This document shows positions 22,374-29,747 of a stretch of 51,655 bases of DNA, in pieces. Both the position numbers and the translations under genes were made by a program. Numbering within the stretch: position 1 is the stretch's first letter; every line of letters begins with the position of its first letter. The DNA comes from Acidobacteriota bacterium (GTDB lineage: Bacteria; Acidobacteriota; Vicinamibacteria; Vicinamibacterales; JACQTH01). The DNA is taken from NCBI GenBank assembly GCA_016178075.1, contig JACOUA010000438.1:1-51655 (forward strand), in the 5' to 3' direction. The notes beneath the pieces were generated by a model. That model was given only the letters and a program-made list of their open reading frames with translations, ran no database searches and was not told the origin of the DNA.

Positions 22374-24094
22374 GTTTGTGCTCCTTCGGCAGCGGATCCG
22401 AGCGGCAGCTCGTCGCGCGGATCGCGGCCCAGACAATGCGCCAGATACTCCTCGATCTCGGCGGCGGTGGCCAGGCTCAATACCCTCGTCGTGACCGCGC
22501 GCAGCGTCTCGGCGCGAAGCTGGGCGATGATCTGCTTGGTGGTTGGAATCGCCGCGGGGTTCATGCTGACGGTTCCGAGGCCGAGGCCGATCAAAACCGG
22601 CAGCGCCACCGGATCGGCGGCCATCTCGCCGCACAGCGCGACCGGCACGTTGACCCGGCTGGCCGCCTCGAGCACCTGGCGAATCAGCCGCAACACGGCC
22701 GGATGGAGCGGCTCGTAGAGCGCGGCGGCGCGCGGCTCGCTGCGGCTGGCCCCCAGAGTGTACTGCACCAGATCGTTGGTGCCGATGCTGAAAAAGTCGG
22801 CTTCGCGCGCCAGCATGTCGGCCGTGAGGGCCGCCGACGGGATCTCGATCATCGCGCCGACGCTCAAGGGGCCGCACGTCTCGCCGCGCCCCTCCAGCTG
22901 TGCCTGACTCTCGGCCAGCAGCGTCCGCGTCTGACGCAGATCGCCAACGCCGGAAACGGTCGGTACCAGGATCCTGAGCGGGCCGTGGATCGCGGCCCGC
23001 AACAACGCGCGAAGCTGGATTCCCCGAAGCTCCCGCGCGGACAGCTCGCCCGCGACCTCGTCGAGGGCCGCCTCGGTGAAGAGCCGGACGGTCACGTAGT
23101 CCGGTCGTGCCTGGTCGACGAGCTGACGATAGAGCTCGTACTGGGCATCCTCGGAGGCCGCTACCGCCGACCCGTCGCCGCCCGCGAGCAGGAACTCGCT
23201 CCGGAACAACCCGATGCCCTGCGCCCCCTGCTGCCGCGCGGCCTCCACGTCGGCCACGCGCTCGATGTTGGCGTCGATCCGGATCTCAAGGTAGTCTGCG
23301 GTCTTGGCCGGGCCGCTGCCCTGACGCTCACGTCCCTTCTTGACGGCGACCCACCGCTCACGGCGATCGCGGTATTCTGCGACTTGATCGGCGGACGGCT
23401 CGATCAGCACCTCGCTCATCGTGCCGTCGATGACCAGCATGCTCCCGGGGGCCACGCGCGCGCTGATGTCCATGAGCCCCATCACCGCCGGCACGTGCAG
23501 CGATCGGGCGAGGATCGCGGTGTGATCGGTGCGGCTCCCCGCGTCGGTGGCGAACCCCTGAATCCGCGTCCAGTCGATCTGCGCGGCGATCGACGGGCTC
23601 AACTGGTCGGCGACCAGCACGGCGCCGTCCTCCACCTCGTCGAACAGCGCGCCGTCCCGGGCCCGGCGGAGGTTCATCCGGAGCCGCCCCGAGAGGTCAG
23701 CGACCTCCCCTTTTCGCTCGCGAACATAGGGATCCTCCACCTCGTCGAACACGGCGGCGAGGCCCGAACACGCACGCCAGACCACCCATTCGGCGTTGGC
23801 GCGCTCGGTCCGGATCAGGTCCTCGGCCCGATTCACGAACAGCGGATCGTCCAGCATCAGGATCTGGGCGTCGAAGAGATACCGCAGCTCGGCGCGCGCG
23901 CGCAGGTCGAGGCGCGCCCCGATCTCCCGCAGCTGGCGCTTGGAGCGCTCGCGCGCATCGCGCAGCCGCACGACCTCGTGCTCGACCCGATCCTCGGGGA
24001 TCGCGAACCGAATCACGAGCGGGTTCTGCATCAGCATCACCGCGGGCCCGAGGGCCACGCCGTGCGACACCCCTGCGCCTGTCAGGCGTCGCAC
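22370..24094 (-). CDS. ptsI: PTS enzyme I, divergent
   Basis: 574-residue phosphoenolpyruvate-protein phosphotransferase that starts the PTS cascade by phosphorylating HPr. The N-terminal domain carries the phospho-His in GSRTDHTAILARSLHVPAV (His191). PEP-binding features GIGLFRSEFLL, MIEIPSAALTADML, FFSIGTNDLVQYTLGASR and VALCGEMAADP (acid-base Cys near residue 500) are all present. However the usual RTxDxGGDK...NPxLGxRxIR block between them is replaced by a shorter VRLFTEAALDE...ELRGIQLRALLRA, so about 17 residues including the GGDK motif seem lost. Function may be weakened or regulatory. It overlaps HPr by 13 bp upstream and the cupin by 4 bp downstream. Confidence 0.88.
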   Translation of the reverse strand: MRRLTGAGVSHGVALGPAVMLMQNPLVIRFAIPEDRVEHEVVRLRDARERSKRQLREIGARLDLRARAELRYLFDAQILMLDDPLFVNRAEDLIRTERANAEWVVWRACSGLAAVFDEVEDPYVRERKGEVADLSGRLRMNLRRARDGALFDEVEDGAVLVADQLSPSIAAQIDWTRIQGFATDAGSRTDHTAILARSLHVPAVMGLMDISARVAPGSMLVIDGTMSEVLIEPSADQVAEYRDRRERWVAVKKGRERQGSGPAKTADYLEIRIDANIERVADVEAARQQGAQGIGLFRSEFLLAGGDGSAVAASEDAQYELYRQLVDQARPDYVTVRLFTEAALDEVAGELSARELRGIQLRALLRAAIHGPLRILVPTVSGVGDLRQTRTLLAESQAQLEGRGETCGPLSVGAMIEIPSAALTADMLAREADFFSIGTNDLVQYTLGASRSEPRAAALYEPLHPAVLRLIRQVLEAASRVNVPVALCGEMAADPVALPVLIGLGLGTVSMNPAAIPTTKQIIAQLRAETLRAVTTRVLSLATAAEIEEYLAHCLGRDPRDELPLGSAAEGAQT

Positions 24095-24363
24095 GGGGCC
24101 CCCTCGCCGAAGCCCGTGTCGACGAGCGAGACGAGCGCGCCGAGCGCGAGCACCTCGTCCGGGCCGTCGGTCGCAATCGTGATGTCCGACCCGAACCCGG
24201 CCGCCAGCAGGAGGATCCCCAGGATGCTCTTACCGTCTATTTCGCGCTCGCCACACCGGACACGGACCCGCGCCGTAAAGCCGCTGGCCACGTGCACGAA
24301 CCGGGCGGCCGCCCGGGCGTGCATCCCCAACTGGTTTCGCACTCGCACCACCTGGAAGACCAT
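24082..24363 (-). CDS. ptsH: HPr phosphocarrier protein
   Basis: 93-residue HPr. The ATG at 24363 gives MVFQVVRVRNQLGMHARAAA with His15, the residue phosphorylated by EI, in the right place. GKSILGILLLAAG carries Ser46, the target of HPr kinase/phosphorylase (HprK, encoded in the same cluster). Both regulatory sites are therefore intact. HPr passes phosphate to the EIIA of the mannose type encoded upstream. The 160-bp gap before it holds an inverted repeat, so its expression may be uncoupled from the upstream genes. Confidence 0.94.
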   Translation of the reverse strand: MVFQVVRVRNQLGMHARAAARFVHVASGFTARVRVRCGEREIDGKSILGILLLAAGFGSDITIATDGPDEVLALGALVSLVDTGFGEGAPCDA

Positions 24364-24410
24364 GGCTAGTCCCGGCGCAGCCGTCTGCCGCACCCAAACA
24401 GACGATCGCC

Positions 24411-24509
24411 CGAAGACACGAGGCGCCACGTGGCCCACGAAGACGCGGGACCAGTGTGCCCAGCCATCTTCGTGCCTTCGTATGACGGGACGAGCTCCTC
24501 GTGTCTTCG
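24411..24509. repeat. Inverted repeat between the EIIA and HPr genes
   Basis: CGAAGACACGAGG (24411-24423) and its exact reverse complement CCTCGTGTCTTCG (24497-24509) flank further CACGAAG-type units. The transcript through this gap can form a long imperfect hairpin. It is the only sizeable gap within the hpf-hprK-rapZ-EIIA-HPr-EI run, so it could set a different expression level for HPr/EI. Confidence 0.6.
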
Positions 24510-24523
24510 TGTGCTCTCCTTCA

Positions 24524-24952
24524 TCAGCCCTTCGCGCGGGCCTCGCCGCGCAGCAAATCCGACGCGACCCAGATGGCGTTCTGCCCGTGGTCCCGCGTCT
24601 CCTTGGCGACCTCGCTCAGCGGCGCGCTCGTCTGCAGGTTCGCGAGCTTGATCAGCATCGGCAGGTTGACGCCAGTTACGATCTCGACTTTGTCCGCTTC
24701 CAGGAACGTCACGCCGAGATTGGTGGGCGTCCCGCCGAACATATCGGTGAGAACCAGCACGCCACCCGGCCCCTGCACCCGATCGATTGCGGCCCCGATC
24801 TCCTCGCGCGCCACGCTGACATCGTCGTGCCAGCCGATGGAGACGGCGGCGAACCGCGGCAAATCGCCGACAATGACCTCCGCCGCGTTCACCAGCTCGG
24901 TGGCGAGCTGTCCGTGCGTGACGACGACTACTCCGATCGTTGACCCGCTCAT
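24524..24952 (-). CDS. PTS mannose-family EIIA component
   Basis: 142-residue EIIA-Man domain protein. The phosphorylatable His13 is in VVVVTHGQLATELV, and the conserved LVLTDMFGGTPTNLG and EIVTGVNLPMLIKL segments follow. There is no fused EIIB domain and no IIC/IID permease in the window, so a regulatory role, as in the incomplete PTS systems of alpha- and deltaproteobacteria, is more likely than sugar uptake. The ATG overlaps the rapZ stop (ATGA). The C-terminus (about 110-142) is charged. Confidence 0.93.
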   Translation of the reverse strand: MSGSTIGVVVVTHGQLATELVNAAEVIVGDLPRFAAVSIGWHDDVSVAREEIGAAIDRVQGPGGVLVLTDMFGGTPTNLGVTFLEADKVEIVTGVNLPMLIKLANLQTSAPLSEVAKETRDHGQNAIWVASDLLRGEARAKG

Positions 24953-25863
24953 TCGCCCTTCTCGATGTCGCGGTGGCGGACCCGCACCCGCGCCCAATCC
25001 ACGCCCGAGAGGGCCCGCCGCAACGCTTCGGCGATCATCACCGACCGGTGACGGCCGCCCGTGCAGCCGATCGCCACCGTCAGGTACGTCTTGCCCTCGA
25101 CGACGTACTGGGGCACGAGGAACTTGAGCAGGTCGACCAGCTTGCGCACGAGCGTTCGCGTGGCCTTCTGCCGCTCCATGAACTGGACGACCGCGCGATC
25201 GCGTCCCGTTCTGGGCCGAAGCGCCGGCACGAAGTGCGGATTGGGCAGGCACCGGACGTCGAAGACGAGGTCCGATTCCACCGGCAGGCCGTGCTTGAAC
25301 CCAAAGCTCAGGAGCGTGACCGTCAGGCGCCGGCGGCGAATCCGGCCGCGAGGGACGCTCGTGAAAACCTCCCGCAGCTCGTGGACTGTGAGGTGACTGG
25401 TGTCGACGATCTCGTCCGCGAGCCCGCGAATGGGTTCGAGGCGGCGGCGTTCCTCCAGGATCCCCTCCCGCACGGAACCGCCGGGCGCTAGCGGATGGGG
25501 CCGGCGGGTTTCGCTGAACCGGCGGACGAGCGCTTCGTCGCTGGCCTCGAGGAAGATGAGCACCGGATTCAATCCCCGCATGGCGCCGAGCTTCTTGAAC
25601 GTCCGCGGGAACTGCAACAGGAACCCCCCTTCGCGAACGTCCACGACGATGGCGACCTTCGGGATGTCGCTGCCGGCTCGCTGCGACAACTCGGCCAGCG
25701 TCGGGATCAGGGTCGTGGGCAGGTTGTCGACACAGAAGTACCCGAGATCTTCGAGCGCACGGATGGCCTGCGACTTCCCGGCGCCGGAGAGACCCGTCAG
25801 CACGACAAAGCGGCTCTGCCCCACCCTTCGGGTCTGCGTCCGCCGACGTGGCCGCGACGTCAT
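24949..25863 (-). CDS. rapZ: RNase adapter/nucleotide-binding protein RapZ
   Basis: 304-residue RapZ/YvcJ-family P-loop protein. Walker A GLSGAGKS (24-31) is followed by ALEDLGYFCVDNLP. The central part has VVDVREGGFL and FLEASDEALVRRFSETRRPHPL. The C-terminal domain contains SFGFKHGLP, DVRCLPNPHFVPALRPRTGRD and IGCTGGRHRSV. In E. coli RapZ controls GlcN-6-P synthase through small RNAs and senses GlcN6P; in other phyla its partner is unknown. Amino-sugar sensing would fit the MurNAc-salvage genes in the same window. Coupled by ATGA overlaps to hprK upstream and EIIA downstream. Confidence 0.95.
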   Translation of the reverse strand: MTSRPRRRTQTRRVGQSRFVVLTGLSGAGKSQAIRALEDLGYFCVDNLPTTLIPTLAELSQRAGSDIPKVAIVVDVREGGFLLQFPRTFKKLGAMRGLNPVLIFLEASDEALVRRFSETRRPHPLAPGGSVREGILEERRRLEPIRGLADEIVDTSHLTVHELREVFTSVPRGRIRRRRLTVTLLSFGFKHGLPVESDLVFDVRCLPNPHFVPALRPRTGRDRAVVQFMERQKATRTLVRKLVDLLKFLVPQYVVEGKTYLTVAIGCTGGRHRSVMIAEALRRALSGVDWARVRVRHRDIEKGE

Positions 25864-26876
25864 ACTTCGCCCTCTTCGGCCTCGTCCCGGATGTCCACCT
25901 CGTCCTCCTCGGCGTCGACGGGTGCGGCACTCGTCGGCCGCAGCTGCTCGTCGACCTTCGCCGCCAGCTCGCGCGCCGCGTGGCGGCCCCGCGCGCGCAG
26001 CAACTGATTCCGCGCGGCGACCTCGACGAGCGTCGCAATGCTGCGGCCGGGGGCGACGGGCATCCGGACGAGCGGCACCTTCAGCCCCAGAATCTCGAAG
26101 GACGGTTCATCGAGGCCCAAACGATCGTAGTCCTTCCCGGGCTCCCAGCGTTCGAGCTGCACGACGAGTTCGATTCGCTTGGAGTTGCGCGTCGAGGCGA
26201 CGCCGAAGAGCTCCTTCACGTTGATCACGCCCAACCCGCGCAGCTCCATGTGATGGCGGGTGAGCTCCGGGCAGGTGCCGACCAGCGCGGCCTCGGCGCG
26301 CCGCCGGATCTCAACCGTGTCGTCGGCGATCAGCCGATGGCTGCGGAGGATGAGATCCAGCGCGCACTCACTCTTGCCGATGCCGCTCTCTCCCACAATC
26401 AGGACCCCAAGCCCCAGAATATCGATCAGCACCGCGTGCAGCATCATCCGCTCGGACAAACTGTCCTCGAGCACGACCGTGACCTTGGCGATGGTGGTCG
26501 GGGTCGGGGTCGCGGTCTGCAGCACGGGCACGCTGGCGGCGTCGGCCTCGCGAATCATCTCCGCCGGCGGGTCGAAGCCGCCCGTGATGAGCAGGCACGG
26601 GATGTCGCGGCTGAAGGTGCGCCGGATCGTCTGGCGCCGGTGGTCGGGCGGTAGGCTTTCGAGAAAGCGCACCTCGCTCTCGCCGTAGATGAGGATGCGG
26701 CCGGGCCGCAGGTACTCCTCGAAGCCCGCGAGGGCCAGGCCCGTTTTCTGGGCGTAGGGGCTCGTAATCAGCCGATCGAGGCCGCCCGCCCCGGCGACGA
26801 GCTTGAGGGTGAGCCCCAGCGCGTCGACCCGGCCGTGCAGAAACGCCCCGACCGTGACGCCGGCAGGAGAAGTCAC
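25860..26876 (-). CDS. hprK: HPr kinase/phosphorylase
   Basis: 338-residue bifunctional enzyme that phosphorylates and dephosphorylates HPr Ser46. The N-terminal domain (1-130) is of the HprK N type. The catalytic domain has the general-base region around His147 (MLHAVLIDILGLGVLIVGE), Walker A GESGIGKS (162-169), HRLIADD (180-186) and the HprK signature MELRGLGVINVKELFG. The C-terminus is extended by about 30 acidic residues (EEDEVDIRDEAEEGEV). It uses a GTG start at 26876, three bases after the hpf stop. The presence of HprK with HPr Ser46 indicates a regulatory PTS. Confidence 0.95.
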   Translation of the reverse strand: MTSPAGVTVGAFLHGRVDALGLTLKLVAGAGGLDRLITSPYAQKTGLALAGFEEYLRPGRILIYGESEVRFLESLPPDHRRQTIRRTFSRDIPCLLITGGFDPPAEMIREADAASVPVLQTATPTPTTIAKVTVVLEDSLSERMMLHAVLIDILGLGVLIVGESGIGKSECALDLILRSHRLIADDTVEIRRRAEAALVGTCPELTRHHMELRGLGVINVKELFGVASTRNSKRIELVVQLERWEPGKDYDRLGLDEPSFEILGLKVPLVRMPVAPGRSIATLVEVAARNQLLRARGRHAARELAAKVDEQLRPTSAAPVDAEEDEVDIRDEAEEGEV

Positions 26877-26879
26877 GCG

Positions 26880-27443
26880 CTACGCGTCCGGCTCGATCAG
26901 GCCGAGGTTGCCATCCTTGCGCCGATAGACGACGTTGACTGCGTCGGTGGCGGCGTTGCGGAACACGACAAACGCCTCGCGGGCGTCCTCGATGGCCAGC
27001 GCGGCCTCTTCGATCGTCATCGGCTTGACCGCGTACCTCGATGGTCGGACGATCATCGGGCGGCCGTCTTCCGGTTCGGCGCCTCGTCGCCCCTGGCGAC
27101 CGCTGGCCGGCGCCTCGACCGCGACGATCTTGGCGGGCGTCGCGTGGCGCTTGCGCTCCTGCCACTTGCCTTTTAGCTTCTTCGCCTGGTGGCTGATTTT
27201 CTCGACGGCTTCGGTGAGGGAGGTGTCCCACGCGGCGGTGTCACCGAGGCCGTGCAGGATGTGATCACCCCTGGCGTGTACTGAAATCTCGACGATGTGG
27301 CGGTACCGCTCGCGCCAGACGACGACCTGGGCCGAGACGAGGCTGTCGTTCAGCATCCGACCCAGCTTCGCGAGCTTAGTGTCCATCAGCCGGCGCACCG
27401 CCGGCGTGACCTCGACGTGTCGACCTGTGAGCAGGAAGCGCAT
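26880..27443 (-). CDS. hpf: Long-form ribosome hibernation promoting factor
   Basis: 187-residue HPF/RaiA protein that dimerises 70S ribosomes into inactive 100S particles in stationary phase. The N-terminal domain (1-105) begins MRFLLTGRHVEVTPAVRRLMDTKLAKL. After a flexible basic/acidic linker (about 100-130), the C-terminal dimerisation domain is RYAVKPMTIEEAALAIEDAR followed by FVVFRNAATDAVNVVYRRKD. The presence of this second domain makes it the long form. It sits between rpoN and hprK, the classic position. Confidence 0.95.
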   Translation of the reverse strand: MRFLLTGRHVEVTPAVRRLMDTKLAKLGRMLNDSLVSAQVVVWRERYRHIVEISVHARGDHILHGLGDTAAWDTSLTEAVEKISHQAKKLKGKWQERKRHATPAKIVAVEAPASGRQGRRGAEPEDGRPMIVRPSRYAVKPMTIEEAALAIEDAREAFVVFRNAATDAVNVVYRRKDGNLGLIEPDA

Positions 27444-27523
27444 ATGTCAGGGACGAGATACGGGGATCTCGTGTTGGGAGGTTGGGAAGGCGTGGTGAAG
27501 TGATGAGACGATCATCACGTCTA

Positions 27524-27546
27524 GTAACGAAGCGAAGCTTCGTTAC
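27524..27546 (-). terminator. Perfect 10-bp stem-loop 2 bases after rpoN
   Basis: GTAACGAAGC (27524-27533) and GCTTCGTTAC (27537-27546) form a perfect hairpin with a three-base loop just downstream of the rpoN stop at 27549. No T-run follows. It may attenuate transcription into hpf or protect the mRNA end. The same GTAACGAAGC motif recurs at 42467-42476. Confidence 0.6.
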
Positions 27547-27548
27547 CG

Positions 27549-28979
27549 TCAGTACAGCATCTTGCGCTGATTCGACGTCGAAATCTTGAGCTCTTCGCGA
27601 TACTTCGCGATGGTGCGCCGCGCCAGCACCAGCCCTTCCTTCTGCAGGATGTTCACGATCTTGGAATCGCTGAGCGGCTTGCGCGGATCTTCGTTCTCGA
27701 TGATCTTGCGGATGCGCTGCTTGATCGTGACAGACGACACGCTCTCGCCATACGAGCTGGCGATCCCGCTGTGGAAGAAGAACTTCATCTCGTACACGCC
27801 CTGCGGCGTATGCATGTACTTGTTCGTCACCACGCGGCTGACGGTCGACTCGTGCATCCCGATGTCGTTGGCGACGTCGCGCAGCACGAGCGGCCGCAGG
27901 TGCTCGATGCCGTGGTCCAGGAACTCCCGCTGGAAGTTGATGATGCTCGTCGCCACCTTGTGGATCGTCTTCTGCCGCTGCTCGACCGACTTGATCAACC
28001 ACAGCGCCGAGCGGAACTTGTCCTTCACATAGGCCCGGGTCTCGTCACTGTTCTCGGCGCTCTTGTCCAGCAGGCGGCGATACACGGGGCTGATGCGAAG
28101 CTGTGGCAGCCCCTCTTCGTTGAGCACCGCGACGTATTCGTCCTCCATCTTCACGATGTAGACGTCCGGAATCACGTACTGCGATTGCGTGCGGTTGTAG
28201 CGGCTCCCGGGCTTCGGATCGAGGTGCTGGATGATCTCGATGTGGGTCTTCAGCTCGTCGATCGTCAGGCCGAGCTTTCGCGCGAGCTCCGGGACCTGAT
28301 GGTTCTGGAGGAGCCGCAGGTGTTCCGTGATGATCTTCTCGGTCGGCGAGCCCTCGAGGCCCAGGTGACGCACCTGCAGATAGAGGCACTCCTGGATGTC
28401 GCGCGCCGCCACGCCGATCGGATCGAAGCTCTGCACGAGCCGCAGCGCCCGCTCGACCTCGCCCACTGGCCAGCCACCCATCGCCGAGATTTCGTCGACC
28501 GACGCCACGAGATACCCGTCATCGTCCAGGTTGCCGACGATCGCCTGCCCGACCTCGCGCATCAGGTCTTCGTCGGTCTGGAGCGAAAGCTGCCACAGGA
28601 GGTGATCGGTCAGCGACGTGGACGTCGACAGCGTGTTCTCGATCGGCGGGAGCTCTTTGATCTCCTGCTGCGCGCGGGGACGATAGCCGTCATCCAGGTA
28701 ATCGCCGAAGAAGTACTCGTAGTCGCTGTCGTCCCAGGTGTCGACTTTGGTGGTGGCGGCCGCCTCGGCGTCCTCGGGTTTGTCGCCCGTCGCGGTCTCC
28801 GCGGGTTGCTGCTCTTCGGGGGCCGTCTCCTCGAGCATCGGGTTCTCGACCATCTCCTGATTGAGCAGCTCCGACAGCTCCAGCGTCGACATCGGCAGCA
28901 GCTTGATCGCCTGCTGCAGCGACGGCGTCAGAATCAGCTTCTGAACGAGCTTGGTGTGAAGTCTCTGCTGAATCGCCAT
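27549..28979 (-). CDS. rpoN: RNA polymerase sigma-54 factor
   Basis: 476-residue sigma-54. Region I (about 1-50) is Leu/Gln-rich (LVQKLILTPSLQQAIKLLPMSTLELSELL) and contacts AAA+ activators. Region II is acidic (60-115). The core-binding domain follows (about 125-300, including QSFDPIGVAARDIQECL and QHLDPKPGSRY). The DNA-binding part has the HTH (DIGMHESTVSRVVTNKYM) and the RpoN box ARRTIAKYRE (453-462) that reads the -24 element. The neighbours lptB upstream and hpf downstream are the conserved arrangement. The NtrY-like kinase at 42537 is of the type that usually works with sigma-54 activators, but no activator gene is in the window. Confidence 0.97.
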   Translation of the reverse strand: MAIQQRLHTKLVQKLILTPSLQQAIKLLPMSTLELSELLNQEMVENPMLEETAPEEQQPAETATGDKPEDAEAAATTKVDTWDDSDYEYFFGDYLDDGYRPRAQQEIKELPPIENTLSTSTSLTDHLLWQLSLQTDEDLMREVGQAIVGNLDDDGYLVASVDEISAMGGWPVGEVERALRLVQSFDPIGVAARDIQECLYLQVRHLGLEGSPTEKIITEHLRLLQNHQVPELARKLGLTIDELKTHIEIIQHLDPKPGSRYNRTQSQYVIPDVYIVKMEDEYVAVLNEEGLPQLRISPVYRRLLDKSAENSDETRAYVKDKFRSALWLIKSVEQRQKTIHKVATSIINFQREFLDHGIEHLRPLVLRDVANDIGMHESTVSRVVTNKYMHTPQGVYEMKFFFHSGIASSYGESVSSVTIKQRIRKIIENEDPRKPLSDSKIVNILQKEGLVLARRTIAKYREELKISTSNQRKMLY

Positions 28980-29021
28980 ACCGGCTTAGCCGTGGCCCAG
29001 CACCTAGTGTCTCTCCCCATG

Positions 29022-29747
29022 TTAGTCCAACCGGAAGTCGGCGCCCAGATAGATTCGCCGAACCTCTTCATCAGCGGCCAGGGTGTCGGGCGTCCCGCTG
29101 CGAAAAATCACCCCGTCGTGAACGATGTAGGCCCGGTCGGTGATCTTCAGGGCCTCCCGGACGTTGTGATCCGTCATCAGCACGCCGATCCCCCGCTCCT
29201 TGAGGTGCAGGATGATCTTCTGGATATCGGCCACCGCAATCGGATCGATGCCGGCGAACGGTTCGTCGAGCAGCATGAAGAGCGGGGAGATGACGAGGGC
29301 CCGGGTGATTTCCGCTCGGCGCCGCTCGCCGCCCGAGAGCGTGTAGGCCGGCGCATGGGCGAGCGGGGTCAGGTTGAGCTCAGCCAGCAGCTCGCGCAGC
29401 CGGGTGCGGCGCGTCGCCGCGTCGAGATCGAGCGTTTCCAGAATCGCCTGGATGTTCCGCTCGACGGTGAGCCCGCGAAAGATCGACGGCTCCTGGGGCA
29501 GGTAGCCGATTCCTTTGCGCGCCCGCAGATACATCGGATCGCCGGTGATGTCCACGCCGTTCAGCACGACCCGGCCCGAATCCGGCGCCGTCAGCCCGAC
29601 GGCCATGTAGAACGTGGTGGTCTTGCCTGCCCCGTTCGGACCGAGGAGCCCGACGACTTCGCCTGATTCGAGCTCGAGGCTGACGCCGCGGACAACCGTA
29701 CGCCCGTTGTACGACTTCGTGAGGTCGTGAGTCCGAAGTGTGGCCAT
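29022..29747 (-). CDS. lptB: LPS export ABC transporter ATPase LptB
   Basis: 241-residue ABC ATPase that powers lipopolysaccharide extraction from the inner membrane. It has Walker [10 protein letters not shown] (36-44), Q-loop [13 protein letters not shown], signature LSGGERRR (from 138), Walker [15 protein letters not shown] and H-loop [22 protein letters not shown] and the [13 protein letters not shown] segment are specific to LptB. The ATG follows directly on the lptCA stop (TGAATG). Its permease partners are the fused LptFG at 7720-10194. Confidence 0.96.
   Translation of the reverse strand: MATLRTHDLTKSYNGRTVVRGVSLELESGEVVGLLGPNGAGKTTTFYMAVGLTAPDSGRVVLNGVDITGDPMYLRARKGIGYLPQEPSIFRGLTVERNIQAILETLDLDAATRRTRLRELLAELNLTPLAHAPAYTLSGGERRRAEITRALVISPLFMLLDEPFAGIDPIAVADIQKIILHLKERGIGVLMTDHNVREALKITDRAYIVHDGVIFRSGTPDTLAADEEVRRIYLGADFRLD

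Noticed and set aside
22376-24943. 855-codon open frame on the plus strand
   Set aside because: It is antisense to ptsI, HPr and EIIA, which have clear family motifs. Its Arg/Gln/Asp-rich composition is that of a shadow frame in high-GC DNA.
27771-29666. 631-codon open frame on the plus strand
   Set aside because: Antisense to rpoN and lptB.
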